DNA of 64,000 nucleotides, taken from Nocardia colli (GTDB lineage: Bacteria; Actinomycetota; Actinomycetes; Mycobacteriales; Mycobacteriaceae). Shown in pieces: positions 42,028 through 51,697 of the stretch. The notes beneath the pieces are model-generated. The model was not told where the DNA came from and did not search any database. It worked only from the letters and a program-made list of their open reading frames with translations. Both the position numbers and the translations under genes were made by a program. The stretch is from NCBI RefSeq assembly GCF_008704205.1, contig NZ_VXLC01000010.1, forward strand, positions 186,001 through 250,000, given 5' to 3'. Within the stretch, counting starts at the first letter, position 1, and the number at the start of each line of letters is the position of its first letter.

Positions 42028-42269
42028 CCGAGGCCGGTAGTCCGGTGTGCGACAAGTGATCTGACCGCGAGCGTGGACGCGGGGCGGGCGGCCGCGGCGC
42101 AAAAGTGATCTTGTGACGTGCGCGGATGCCTGCCCGATATCGGTCACCAGGTAGATCCACTCAGGCCTGCTTCAGCTGTATCAAGTACGGTTTCTCCGAA
42201 CTCAAACGATTGCTCGGTGGTCCTGACGTGGGCTGCGAGCTGGACCAGGATCAGCAGGGAGGGCGACCC

Positions 42270-42989
42270 TTGAGGGTTACCGTTGTTGTGCCGACCTACA
42301 ACGAGCGGGAGAATCTGCCGGTTGCGGTGCAGCGCCTGACCGCGCTGCCGGTACCCGACCTGCACGTGCTCGTGGTCGACGACAGTTCGCCGGACGGCAC
42401 CGGTGACGTCGCCGACAAGCTGGCCGCCGAGCTGCCGAACGTGGTCGGCGTGCTGCACCGCACGGAGAAGGACGGCCTCGGCCGGGCCTACATCGCGGGC
42501 ATCACCCGGGCGCTGGACGAGGGCGCGGACGTGGTGATCCAGATGGACGCCGACCTGTCGCATCCGGCCGAGGTGATTCCGGCCATGCTGGAGAAGCTGA
42601 CCACCACCGACGCCGGCGTCGTGCTCGGCTCGCGCTATGTGCCGGGCGGCTCGACCGCCGACGAGTGGAAGTGGCACCGCAAGGCGCTGTCCGCGTGGGC
42701 CAACTTCTACGTGAACCTGATCCTGCGGCTCGGCGTGAAAGACGCCACGGCCGGGTTCAAGGCGTGGAAGGCGGACACGCTGCGCGCGATCGACGTGGCC
42801 TCGATCCGCAGCAACGGCTACTCGTTCCAGGTCGAGATGAACTATCGGACGGTCAAGAAGGGCATCGAGATCGCCGAGGTGCCGATCCGCTTCGAGGAGC
42901 GCACCCTGGGCGCCTCGAAGATGAGCCTGAAGGTGCAGCTGGAGTCGGCGCTGATGCCGTGGAAGCTGCTCTTCGGCCGTTCGGTCTAG
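42270..42989 (+). CDS. ppm1: polyprenol monophosphomannose synthase
   Basis: 239 residues from TTG 42270, 6 nt after GGAGGG; this gives the typical start RVTVVVPTYNE. GT2 glycosyltransferase with VVDDSSPDGTG and the metal-binding DAD in QMDADLSHP. It makes polyprenyl-phosphomannose, the mannose donor for lipomannan and lipoarabinomannan. It lacks the N-terminal apolipoprotein acyltransferase domain that is fused in M. tuberculosis Ppm1. Upstream frame to 42126 unsupported. Confidence 0.92.
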   Translation: MRVTVVVPTYNERENLPVAVQRLTALPVPDLHVLVVDDSSPDGTGDVADKLAAELPNVVGVLHRTEKDGLGRAYIAGITRALDEGADVVIQMDADLSHPAEVIPAMLEKLTTTDAGVVLGSRYVPGGSTADEWKWHRKALSAWANFYVNLILRLGVKDATAGFKAWKADTLRAIDVASIRSNGYSFQVEMNYRTVKKGIEIAEVPIRFEERTLGASKMSLKVQLESALMPWKLLFGRSV

Positions 42990-43000
42990 GACAGACAGGC

Positions 43001-43036
43001 GTAGGGCCCCACATCCGCGATGGATGTGGGGCCCTA
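43001..43036. terminator. terminator after ppm1
   Basis: 16-bp perfect stem GTAGGGCCCCACATCC/GGATGTGGGGCCCTAC between convergent genes. Confidence 0.85.
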
Positions 43037-43049
43037 CGTCATTGCCGGT

Positions 43050-43487
43050 TCAGTGGGCGGACAGGCCACGGCGCATCGCTTCCAGTCCGACGACGAGCAC
43101 CGGTGCCAGCACCACATGCATGACCGACAGCGCGACGGTGGTCACGGCGTCGAACGGTGCGGCGATGGTCAAGCCGATGGTCGCGATGGCGAGAACGGCA
43201 CCGACGATCTGCGCCACCCGCAGCGCACCGGTCCAGAAGTACGACACCAGCGCGGCCGCCGTCATGCCGACGAGCAGCGGCAGGCCGGAGGAGACGATCA
43301 CCCCGCCCGCGCCGACGGATGTGGTGACCCCCTGGTCGACCACTTCGAACGAGCCGCCGGCGGCTTCGCCGAGCAGCCAGACGATCAGGTTGACCGCGAC
43401 CGCGGCGACGACGCTGCCCACGACGGCGGTCGGCCGGCCGACCGCGGGGATACGCAGTGCGGGGGTGGAGGTTTGAGCGATGGTCAT
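43050..43487 (-). CDS. DUF6069-like membrane protein
   Basis: 145 residues from ATG 43487 after GAGGAG. Four hydrophobic segments (near 22-40, 68-85, 90-108 and 118-138), with GVTTSVGAGGVIVSSG between the first two. This pattern fits the actinobacterial DUF6069 group. Function unknown; single gene. Confidence 0.68.
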   Translation of the reverse strand: MTIAQTSTPALRIPAVGRPTAVVGSVVAAVAVNLIVWLLGEAAGGSFEVVDQGVTTSVGAGGVIVSSGLPLLVGMTAAALVSYFWTGALRVAQIVGAVLAIATIGLTIAAPFDAVTTVALSVMHVVLAPVLVVGLEAMRRGLSAH

Positions 43488-43643
43488 GATGTTCTCCTCA
43501 TCCGAAGCTGTGCTGCTTGGTGCTGAGAACAATCATCAAACCTCAACAATTCTTGAGGTCAATTCGCGCCGGTGTGGCCTGTATCACTCCGGCCGGTAAC
43601 CGCCGCAACGGAATTCGGCGCGGTCCGCGGAGGTTCGCGCGAA

Positions 43644-45068
43644 TCAGTCGGGCTTCGGCCAGTCCAGCAACGTGTCCACATACAGCTGGCGAACCGCGGC
43701 GACCTTGTCGTCCAGGTCATTCGGATCCCAGCCGCTGACATCGATGGGATCGAGGATCGCCACATCCACGGTGCCGGGCCGCGCGACCATCGAGTTGCGC
43801 CAGCAGATTTCGCCCGCGTTGCGGATCACGATGGGGATGACCGGCACGCCCGCCTGGATGGCGATGTGGAAGGCACCCTTCTTGAACGGCCCGACATCCG
43901 GTGTGTAGGAACGGGTTCCCTCGGGCGCGACCGCGATCGACAGTCCGCCGCGCAGCGTGTCGACGACCGGCGCGAGCGCGGCCTTGGCCTTGTCGGTGCT
44001 CGACCGATCGATGAAGGTCACGCCGACGAAGCGCATCAGCGGGCCGAAGACCGGGTTGCGGGTCAGCTCCTTCTTCCCGATTCCGGTGACCCCGCCCTGG
44101 AGCACCTCGGGGACGATGATGATGTCGAACTGGCTCTGATGGTTGAACAGGAACACCGCGGGCCGCGGTGCGCGCGCGTTCTGGGCGCCGCTCACCCGGA
44201 GGTGCACTCCGGCGAGGCTCAAGGTGTTTCCGGCGGCGTGCTCCAGCAGCGCATCGGCCATTTGCCGATGGTCCCTGGTCGGTGACTTCGACGCGACGCC
44301 GTAGAACGCGCCGCCGAGCAGTCCAGCGAAACCCGCTGTGGTGCGGGCATAGTCGGCCGGGCGCGCACCCTGGCGCGGGTGAAAGCGCAGGGCCGGCCAA
44401 TTGCGTTCGGCGGCCACCGAGGTGAGCTCTTGGTCGGGGTTCACCGCAGTCGGATGACCGACCAGGGACAGCAGCGGCAGATCGGCGGTGCTGTCGGCGT
44501 AGACATAGCTGCGGGTGAGGTCCACCTCGTGGCCGGCGGCGAATTCCCGGACCGCATCGGCCTTGCCGTTGCGCCACAACGTCTTTCCGTCCGGATAGCC
44601 GGTGAGGATGCCGTCCTGGGCGGCCATCGGGGTATAGAGCACATGCTCGATGCCGAGCTCGGCCGCCGCGGGCGCGACCTGAAAACGGGTCAGCGAGCTG
44701 GCCAGCACGATGGTGTGCCCGGCCGCCTGATGCGTCCGAATCAGTTGCCACGCTTCGAAATACAGATGTCCGTACACCGTGCGCCGGAACAACCGCTCGC
44801 CCAGCGCGTCCAGGTCGGCTTCGGATCTGCCCGCGAGCGCCTCGGCGAGCTGGTTCAGGAACCGGCCGTACTCGCCGTCGGTGGCGCCGTTGCGGATACC
44901 GCGCAGCAGCACCTCCTCGGTGCCGCGCCGGCGGAACAGCCGCTGGAACGTCCCCGGCCGCGGAAAGCCGTCGACGACGGTGCCGCCGAAGTCGAAGATG
45001 GCGGCGATCTGCGCGCCCGTCAGCCCGGAACGGATCTCGGCGAGCGCGCCGTCGAGCTCCGCGCTCAC
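43644..45068 (-). CDS. plsC: HAD hydrolase-acyltransferase fusion, PlsC type
   Basis: 474 residues. The first 230 form a HAD-IB phosphatase-like domain and the rest a PlsC acyltransferase with NHQSQFD (HX4D box), GVTFIDRS and PEGTRS. It should acylate lysophosphatidate to phosphatidate. In the HAD loop the text is FDFGGTVVDG: the first aspartate is kept but the second of DxDxT is glycine, so phosphatase activity may be reduced. GTG start overlaps the plsB stop. Corresponds to Rv2483c beside Rv2482c. Confidence 0.86.
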   Translation of the reverse strand: MSAELDGALAEIRSGLTGAQIAAIFDFGGTVVDGFPRPGTFQRLFRRRGTEEVLLRGIRNGATDGEYGRFLNQLAEALAGRSEADLDALGERLFRRTVYGHLYFEAWQLIRTHQAAGHTIVLASSLTRFQVAPAAAELGIEHVLYTPMAAQDGILTGYPDGKTLWRNGKADAVREFAAGHEVDLTRSYVYADSTADLPLLSLVGHPTAVNPDQELTSVAAERNWPALRFHPRQGARPADYARTTAGFAGLLGGAFYGVASKSPTRDHRQMADALLEHAAGNTLSLAGVHLRVSGAQNARAPRPAVFLFNHQSQFDIIIVPEVLQGGVTGIGKKELTRNPVFGPLMRFVGVTFIDRSSTDKAKAALAPVVDTLRGGLSIAVAPEGTRSYTPDVGPFKKGAFHIAIQAGVPVIPIVIRNAGEICWRNSMVARPGTVDVAILDPIDVSGWDPNDLDDKVAAVRQLYVDTLLDWPKPD

Positions 45069-47527
45069 CGGGTCTCCCGATTGGACGGATCCAGCGCCGC
45101 CGCGCGGGAGATGCGGGTCCCGATGGTGCGCAGCTGATCGGCGAATTCCACCCGCCGCTCGGTCAAATCCGCGCGGCGCTTGGCCGAATCGTGCGACACC
45201 CCTTCGAGCAGCCCGTAGTTGTCCGCGAGTTTCAGTGCGCTGGTGAACAATTCGGTGGAGACCGATTCCGGGCTGTGCAGCCGCTGTTGCAGCATCATCT
45301 GTTTGCCGACCGCGACACAGTCGGCGATGAACTGCTTGCGGTCGAGTTCCACCTCGGGGTCCCGGTCGGCCAGCCGCTCGGCCACCACCAGCTGCGCGTC
45401 GAAGAACGAGCGAAGCACCCGGTGCGCCATCATGAATCCGGAACCGGTGAGCTTGGCCATCACCTCCGAGCCGAGGGTGTTGTCCCGGGTGTGGCTGTGC
45501 CACTGCGGATCCAGCAGCAGCATCTCGGCGGTCATCTGCTCGGCGAACTCGGCCCGCTCGGGGAAGAAGAACTCGAACTTCAGCAGATCGCGCAGCCGGA
45601 ACGCCTCGTCCCAGCCGGTGGTCAGCTGGTCGGCGCCGTCGCTGTCCAGCGCGGCCAGGATGGACAGCTCGAGGATGGCGCGGTTGACGAACCAGTGCAC
45701 GGCGCTGTTGCGATAGAACGCGGCCTCCAGGTGCGCGCCCGCCTCGATCGAATAGACCGGCTCCAGCCCGCCGCGATAGACCGTCACCACCTTGGCCAGC
45801 GAGAGTTGTTCCAGCACAACGGCCAGGCCCTGATCGTCGCGCAACGCGGCCAGCTCGCCGTGCGGCAGATTCCGCTCCTCGATGTAGCCGAGCACCGGCG
45901 CGAGCACCGTGCGCACCTCGCCGAGGGTGAGCGCGCGCTCGTGCACGCCGAGCAGCGCGAGGGTGACCAGCGCGTTGACCGTCACCGGGGTGACCGCGTT
46001 GATGCCGACGGCGATCTCGAACGCCAACCGCTGCACGGCTTTGCGTTCCAGCTCCGCGACGTCGGGTGCGTCCGGCGCGCCCTGTCCGGTCTCGGTGAGC
46101 CCGGCGGGCGCGGGTTCGGTGCGATGCAGCGGGATGGTCAGCGGCGGCGTGGTGAGCGGATCGCCGTGCGCGGCGAGCCGGTCGCGTGCCGAAAGCGGTT
46201 CGCCGAAGCGCACATACACGTGCCCGGCCGAATGCTGCTGGCTGCGTACGTAACGCGCGAGCCAGGCCAGCCCCTCCGGCTTCTTCTTGCCGCCGACCTG
46301 CTCGGTCGAGATGGCGCCGAGCTCGTTGAGCCGCTCGTAGGTGATCGACACCGGCACCAGCATGACGTCCTCGACCCGGTCCGCGCGGACCGCCGCCGCA
46401 AGGTAATTCAGCAATCCGTAGCGCGGCGGGCGCAGCTTGCCGGTGCGGGTGCGGCCGCCCTCGAAGTACCACTCCAGGTTGAAGCGCTTGGCCAGCAGGT
46501 AGGCGAAGTACTCCTCGACCACCGCCTTGTACACCTCGTCGTCGCCGAAACTGCGCCGGATGAACACGGTTCCGGTGCGCCGGGCGATCGGGCCCATCGG
46601 CCAGAAGCTCAGGTTCGCGCCGCCGATCACGTGGTTCGGCGGGAAGTCGTTGCGGGCCAGCACATCACCGAGCACGAACGCGTCGACGTAGGACCGGTGC
46701 GACGGCAGGAACACCAGCGGGTAGCGGCGGTTGAGGTCGCGCAGCCCGGCCAGCCCCGAATCGTCGGAGTCCACCTTCCAGGTCGACGCGTGGATCGGCC
46801 GCATCGCCTGGGTGAACAGGTCGGAGACCAATCTGCTTTGCGCGGCGACGAGTTCGTTCAGCGCCTTCTCCGCGCGCCGGTACACCTCGTGCGGGCCGGC
46901 GCCGATCTGGTCGGCGATGAGTTCGAGCCGGCGCACGAAGTCGGGGGAGTCGAGGATCTCCTCGGCCACCAGCCGGGGCACCTTGTACCGGTCGCCGATG
47001 ATGGTGCGCTCGGCCCGTTCCAACGCCACCACGGCCGCGCGCACGACGGCGCGGGCGAACGGCTCGGCGGTGCCCTTGGTGACCAGCGCGGCGGCTTCGG
47101 GGTTGTTCGTGCGCAATTCGCTGAGCAGCGCGGGCTGCCCGGTGAGCACCACGTGCCGGTTCGGCTGGCCGGCCAGCTTGCGCTGGGCCAGTCGATTCGG
47201 CTTGCGCGGGTTGGTGAGCAGCGCCATGTCGGCGAAGGTGATCCGGCGTACGCCGTCGCGCTCCGGCGGCCGCCAGAGCACCCGCACCGGCACCACCAGC
47301 GGATCGTCGTGGCGGCCGACCAGCCGCGACGCCACCGCGCCGGCATCGAGATCCAGCTGGGTGATCGGCGCGTCGGTGCCGAACTCCTTGGCGATCCCGC
47401 CCTCGGTCAACCAGGCGCCGATGAGTTCGCGCTCCACGCCGGAGGCCGCGTCGACCAGCGCCACCACCGACCCCGGTGCCGATGCTCGCTCAATATCCGC
47501 GGGCGATCCGCCACGGTGCTCGATCAT
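45065..47527 (-). CDS. plsB: glycerol-3-phosphate acyltransferase
   Basis: 820 residues from ATG 47527. PlsB family: PSHRSYVDAF (HX4D), GGANLSFWPMGPIARRTGTVFIRRS and EGGRTRTGK boxes in the middle (about 270-390), with long helical N- and C-terminal regions as in E. coli PlsB. It adds the first acyl chain to glycerol 3-phosphate at the membrane. Coupled to plsC by GTGA. The frame running to 48367 is the shadow of the next gene. Confidence 0.92.
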   Translation of the reverse strand: MIEHRGGSPADIERASAPGSVVALVDAASGVERELIGAWLTEGGIAKEFGTDAPITQLDLDAGAVASRLVGRHDDPLVVPVRVLWRPPERDGVRRITFADMALLTNPRKPNRLAQRKLAGQPNRHVVLTGQPALLSELRTNNPEAAALVTKGTAEPFARAVVRAAVVALERAERTIIGDRYKVPRLVAEEILDSPDFVRRLELIADQIGAGPHEVYRRAEKALNELVAAQSRLVSDLFTQAMRPIHASTWKVDSDDSGLAGLRDLNRRYPLVFLPSHRSYVDAFVLGDVLARNDFPPNHVIGGANLSFWPMGPIARRTGTVFIRRSFGDDEVYKAVVEEYFAYLLAKRFNLEWYFEGGRTRTGKLRPPRYGLLNYLAAAVRADRVEDVMLVPVSITYERLNELGAISTEQVGGKKKPEGLAWLARYVRSQQHSAGHVYVRFGEPLSARDRLAAHGDPLTTPPLTIPLHRTEPAPAGLTETGQGAPDAPDVAELERKAVQRLAFEIAVGINAVTPVTVNALVTLALLGVHERALTLGEVRTVLAPVLGYIEERNLPHGELAALRDDQGLAVVLEQLSLAKVVTVYRGGLEPVYSIEAGAHLEAAFYRNSAVHWFVNRAILELSILAALDSDGADQLTTGWDEAFRLRDLLKFEFFFPERAEFAEQMTAEMLLLDPQWHSHTRDNTLGSEVMAKLTGSGFMMAHRVLRSFFDAQLVVAERLADRDPEVELDRKQFIADCVAVGKQMMLQQRLHSPESVSTELFTSALKLADNYGLLEGVSHDSAKRRADLTERRVEFADQLRTIGTRISRAAALDPSNRETR

Positions 47528-47659
47528 TACCGATTCCCTCCGACAGAAGATCTCCCTATTGAATCCCCCTAGGGCGATTCCGCGCAGGCACTCGGGCCCG
47601 CAAGTTGAACGCGCGGCCATGATCCCGCGTTCCGGGCGAGTGCGAATTACGCTGCGCTT

Positions 47660-48424
47660 ATGGATTGGGCGCTGCGCGCATGTGGCTGGCACGGTCATTA
47701 CACCTACGCACCGGACGAGGCGGACCTGGCCGATCGGTTGCGGGTCGACACCGTGGCCGGGGTGGCCTGGCGCTGTTTGCGCTGCGGGACCTTCGTGCCG
47801 GGCGACCCGGTCGGGTCCGGTCCGGCCGACCACGCGCCGGAGGTGCCGCGCGGGCGGCTGCTGCGCGATCGCTGGTTGATGCGCGCGCTGGCGATCGAGC
47901 GACTGCTGCGCGGGTTGGTGCTGATCGGTGTGGCGTTCGCGGTGTTGAAGTTCCGGACGTCGCGGGAGACGATGCGGGCCGCGTTCGACCAGGATCTGCC
48001 GCTGCTGCGCCCGCTGGCCGACCAATTCGGCTGGGATGTCGATCGATCCAAGATCGTGCACCTGATCGATCAGGCCTTCTCGCTGTCGAATACGACGCTG
48101 CTGTGGGTGGCCGTCGGCGTCTTCGGCTATGCGGGGTTGCAGGGTATCGAGGCGCTCGGGCTGTGGCTGATGAAGCGCTGGGGCGAGTATTTCGCCGTCG
48201 TCGCGACGAGTCTGTTCCTGCCGCTGGAGATCTACGAGTTGACCGAGAAGGTGACCGTGCTGCGGATCGGCGCGCTGCTGGTCAACATCGCCGCGGTGGT
48301 CTGGCTGCTCTACTCGAAGCGGCTGTTCGGGTTGCGCGGTGGCGCGGCCGCGTACCACGCGGAACACAGCGCGGAGAGTTTGCTGAGCGTCGAGCGTTCG
48401 GCCCTTGCCGTGCCGGCGAAATGA
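47660..48424 (+). CDS. DUF2127 membrane protein
   Basis: 254 residues. A short N-terminal hydrophilic part with a CLRC cysteine pair (and CGWHGHYT) could bind zinc. About four membrane helices follow, with the DUF2127-like pattern LWLMKRWGEYFAVVATSLFLPLEIYEL. Family function unknown. Divergent to plsB. Confidence 0.72.
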   Translation: MDWALRACGWHGHYTYAPDEADLADRLRVDTVAGVAWRCLRCGTFVPGDPVGSGPADHAPEVPRGRLLRDRWLMRALAIERLLRGLVLIGVAFAVLKFRTSRETMRAAFDQDLPLLRPLADQFGWDVDRSKIVHLIDQAFSLSNTTLLWVAVGVFGYAGLQGIEALGLWLMKRWGEYFAVVATSLFLPLEIYELTEKVTVLRIGALLVNIAAVVWLLYSKRLFGLRGGAAAYHAEHSAESLLSVERSALAVPAK

Positions 48425-48493
48425 CCGTTCAAGTCCGGCGAAGTGATCTTTCGGTGGTCGTTCGATGTGTTTGCGGGCACAGTATGCAGTCAG

Positions 48494-48512
48494 TCAGGTA
48501 ATGCTAACCTTA
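48494..48512 (+). promoter_or_regulatory. iron box upstream of salicylate synthase
   Basis: TCAGGTAATGCTAACCTTA matches the 19-bp IdeR/DmdR consensus (TTAGGTTAGGCTAACCTAA) at 15 positions and lies 38 bp before the gene start. Repression by iron-loaded IdeR is expected. Confidence 0.8.
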
Positions 48513-48549
48513 CCTCCAAAGCAAGGCCAGTTAGAACTTTGGAGGATCG

Positions 48550-49866
48550 TTGTCGACCACGGACGAACGCTTGCGGGTGGAGTATGTGACCGATCCGGCG
48601 GCAGCGATGTCCCGGCTGGCGGGGGCCGATCGGTTCGGTGAGTACGTGATGTACGAACGACCGGGTGAGTGGGTATTCGCCGCCGATCCGATCGGCGGTA
48701 TCGAGCTGGATGTCGAGGAACTGCGGGTCAGCTGGGACGGGCAGACCACCGCGACCGCATGGGAGGGCCGCCCGGCGGGAGTCGTCGACCGGGCGCTCGC
48801 CGCGCTGCCGCTCGACGGCCGTAATGCCTACGGCTGGATCGGATTCGAGTTCTGCGCGTGGGCCTACAGCGCGACCGCGCATCTGGACCCGCGGACCACG
48901 TTGGTGCAGTTGATGATTCCGCGCATCGAGGTGCGGATCGGCGAATACGGCATCCGGATCTCCGGCGCCACGCCGGCCGAGACCGGCGACATCCACGACC
49001 TGATCACCGAATCGCAGGAAAGCGAACTGCCGCAGCCGCATCCGACGGATATCCGGCTCGACCCGACCGGCTACGCGGGCCGGGTCGCCGAGGCCGTCGG
49101 CGAGATCCAGGCGAACCGGTATCAGAAGGTCATCCTGTCCCGGAAGGTCGATCTGCCGTTCGTGGTGGACGTGCCGGCCACCTATCGGCTCGGCCGCGCG
49201 CACAACACGCCCGCGCGCTCGTTCCTGCTGCGGCTCGGCGGGCTCGAGGCGGCCGGGTTCAGCCCGGAACTCGTCGCGTCGGTGGACGAGGACCGCAAGG
49301 TGACCACCGAGCCGGTCGCGGGCACCCGAGCCTTCGGCCGTGGCGCGGACGTCGACGCGGCGGCCCGCGCGGACCTGCTCGCCGACCCCAAAGAGATCGT
49401 GGAGCACGCGATTTCGGTGCAGACCTCGTTCGCCGAGATGACCTCGGTGGCCGACCGGGGCACCGTCGCGGTCACCGACTTCATGGCGGTGCGCGAGCGC
49501 GGCAGCGTGCAGCACATCTCCTCCACCGTGTGCGGCACGCTGGCCGCCGACCGGACCAGCTGGGACGCGCTCGAGGTGCTGTTCCCCTCGGTCACCGCGT
49601 CCGGGATCCCCAAGGCCGAGGGCATCGACTCGGTGTTCCGGCTCGACCACGACGCGCGCGGGCTGTACTCCGGTGCGGTGGTGACGATTTCGCCGACCGG
49701 CGCGCTGGAGGCGACGCTGGTGCTGCGGGCGATCTATCAGACCACCGAGGGCGCCTGGCTGCGGGCCGGGGCGGGTATCGTCGCGCAGTCGCGGCCGGAG
49801 CGGGAATTCGAGGAGACCTGCGAGAAGCTGGGCAGCATCGCGCCCTATGTGGTGCAGGCGCAGTAG
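48550..49866 (+). CDS. mbtI: salicylate synthase (MbtI-type)
   Basis: 438 residues, chorismate-binding fold. Motifs: ANRYQKVILSRK, EPVAGTRAFGRG, VEHAISVQTSF, CGTL and the C-terminal GAGIVAQSRPEREFEETCEK. MbtI-type enzymes convert chorismate through isochorismate to salicylate without a separate lyase. The start is TTG after GGAGG. Behind an iron box and facing the salicyl-AMP ligase, so it feeds a nocobactin/mycobactin-type siderophore whose other genes are not in the window. Confidence 0.92.
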   Translation: MSTTDERLRVEYVTDPAAAMSRLAGADRFGEYVMYERPGEWVFAADPIGGIELDVEELRVSWDGQTTATAWEGRPAGVVDRALAALPLDGRNAYGWIGFEFCAWAYSATAHLDPRTTLVQLMIPRIEVRIGEYGIRISGATPAETGDIHDLITESQESELPQPHPTDIRLDPTGYAGRVAEAVGEIQANRYQKVILSRKVDLPFVVDVPATYRLGRAHNTPARSFLLRLGGLEAAGFSPELVASVDEDRKVTTEPVAGTRAFGRGADVDAAARADLLADPKEIVEHAISVQTSFAEMTSVADRGTVAVTDFMAVRERGSVQHISSTVCGTLAADRTSWDALEVLFPSVTASGIPKAEGIDSVFRLDHDARGLYSGAVVTISPTGALEATLVLRAIYQTTEGAWLRAGAGIVAQSRPEREFEETCEKLGSIAPYVVQAQ

Positions 49867-49884
49867 CCGTTCGATCGGATCTTC

Positions 49885-49912
49885 GGGCAGCGCATCGAAA
49901 GATGCGCTGCCC
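49885..49912. terminator. bidirectional terminator mbtI/mbtA
   Basis: 12-bp stem GGGCAGCGCATC/GATGCGCTGCCC with GAAA loop between the convergent genes, with T-rich flank. Confidence 0.8.
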
Positions 49913-49936
49913 ATTGTCTTTTCCATATCGAGCAGC

Positions 49937-51550
49937 TCACCCCGCGGTGGCGCGCAACGCCTTCTTGTCGATCTTTCCGACGGCGGTGATCGGCAACCGG
50001 TCCGCGCGCCGCAGGACGTCGGGGAGCTTGTAGGTCGCCAGGCCGCGTTCGGTCAGGAAGGTCTTGATCTCGGCCAGTTTCGGCATCTCGCCGTCGACAA
50101 CCAGTACGGCGCAGACTTTTTCGCCGAGCGCGGCGTCGGGCAGGCCGACCGCCGCGGCGTGCCGGACGGCCGGATGCGCGAGCAGATGCTCCTCCAGCTC
50201 GTCGCACGAGACGTTCTCGCCGCCGCGGTTGATCACGTCCTTGATCCGCCCGGAGACGATCAGGTGCCCGCTCGGCAGCCTGCGCACCAGATCGCCGCTG
50301 CGGTAGTAGCCGTCCGGGGTGAAGGCGCGCGCGTTGTGCTCGGGTGCGCGGTAGTAGCCGCGAATGGTGTACGGCCCCTTGGTGAGCAGCTCGCCCTCGG
50401 CGCCCGGCGCGACGTCGTTGCCGTCCGCGTCCACCACCCGGATCTCGTCGGCGGGGGACAGCGCCCGCCCCTGCGTGGTGTGCAGCAGTTCGGCGGCGTC
50501 GTCGAGCCGGGTGAAGTTGAGCAGCCCCTCGGCCATGCCGAACACCTGCTGCAAGGTGGCGCCGAGCGCGGGGGTCACCTCGCGGGCGTTGACCTCGGCC
50601 AGCCGGGCGCCGCCGACCTGGAGCAGCCGCAGCGAACTCAGGTCGGCCTCCTCCCATTCGGTTGCGGCACACCACAGCTGGGCCAGCGGCGGGACCACCG
50701 CGGTGACCGTGACCCGATGCTGCTCGATGGCGGCGAAGGCGCTCTCCGGACTGGGATCGGTGATGAACGCGACCGCGCCGCCGACGCTCACGGTGCCGAG
50801 AATCCCCGGGCAGGCCAGCGGGAAGTTGTGCGCCGCAGGCAGCGTCGCGAGGTAGACGTCGTCCGCGGTCAGCGCGCACACCTCGGCGCTGGCGGTGGCG
50901 TTGTAGACGTAGTCGTCGTGCGTGCGGGCGATCAGCTTCGGCAAGCCGGTGGTACCGCCGGAGACCAGCATCAGCGCGATATCGCTGGAATCGATCACCG
51001 GCAGCGAATCGCCTTCGCGCGGCACCGAATTCAAGGCGACGCCGGATCCCGGTTCGCCGAGCACCAGCACGTGCCGCAGCGACGGCACCGACTCCCGCAC
51101 GGCGGCGGCCAGCTCCCGATAGTCGAAATCCCCGAGCCGATCGATCACGATGTAGGCGACGGCCTCGGAAAGCGCTGTCAGATGCTCGATTTCGGCCCGC
51201 CGATGCGCGGGCAGGGTCAGCACCGGAATGATCCCGGCCCGCAACAACCCGAACAGCACCGTCGCGAACTCCGGCACATTCGGCAACTGCACCACTACCC
51301 GATCGCCGGGCGAAATCCCCAGCGCGAGCAGCCCGTGCGCCATCCGATCGGACTCCGCGTCCAGCCACGCGTAGCTGCGCACGCCGTCCGCCTCCAGCAG
51401 CGCGGGCCGATGCGGATGCCGCCGAGCCGTCTCCCGCAGCAGCTCGCCCAGCGCCCGCCCGTCCCAATATCCGGCGGCCCGATAGGCCTCGCCGGCCTCG
51501 GTCGGAAAGGGCACATAACCATCGCGATGCGGGGTGGATGTCGAAGTCAC
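49937..51550 (-). CDS. mbtA: salicyl-AMP ligase (MbtA-type)
   Basis: 537-residue adenylating enzyme. It contains the phosphate loop LVSGGTTGLPK, the A-site AHNFPLACPG typical of aryl-acid ligases, YYRSGDL and the C-terminal lysine in AVGKIDKKAL. It activates salicylate and loads it on an aryl carrier protein, the first step of the siderophore line. Start ATG 51550. A second iron box lies 41 bp upstream. Confidence 0.92.
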   Translation of the reverse strand: MTSTSTPHRDGYVPFPTEAGEAYRAAGYWDGRALGELLRETARRHPHRPALLEADGVRSYAWLDAESDRMAHGLLALGISPGDRVVVQLPNVPEFATVLFGLLRAGIIPVLTLPAHRRAEIEHLTALSEAVAYIVIDRLGDFDYRELAAAVRESVPSLRHVLVLGEPGSGVALNSVPREGDSLPVIDSSDIALMLVSGGTTGLPKLIARTHDDYVYNATASAEVCALTADDVYLATLPAAHNFPLACPGILGTVSVGGAVAFITDPSPESAFAAIEQHRVTVTAVVPPLAQLWCAATEWEEADLSSLRLLQVGGARLAEVNAREVTPALGATLQQVFGMAEGLLNFTRLDDAAELLHTTQGRALSPADEIRVVDADGNDVAPGAEGELLTKGPYTIRGYYRAPEHNARAFTPDGYYRSGDLVRRLPSGHLIVSGRIKDVINRGGENVSCDELEEHLLAHPAVRHAAAVGLPDAALGEKVCAVLVVDGEMPKLAEIKTFLTERGLATYKLPDVLRRADRLPITAVGKIDKKALRATAG

Positions 51551-51590
51551 GGTCGTACCTCACGGCTAACCCGAGCCGAGCTCGGTGAAC

Positions 51591-51609
51591 ATAGGTAAGG
51601 CAACCCTAT
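51591..51609 (-). promoter_or_regulatory. iron box upstream of mbtA
   Basis: ATAGGTAAGGCAACCCTAT, read on the plus strand, matches the IdeR consensus at about 14 of 19 positions and is itself nearly symmetric. It lies 41 bp before the mbtA ATG. Confidence 0.7.
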
Positions 51610-51697
51610 CTCACGATCGCGTGCTGATTCGAGCAAGTCTCGATCGCCGCTGTGCTGGCCCAGGTATGACGCAGCGTCTCGGTTTAGACTCCCCGCC

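Noticed and set aside
47528..48367. Extension of plsB to 1100 residues.
   Set aside because: It is antisense to the DUF2127 gene and lacks PlsB similarity; ATG 47527 gives the family length.
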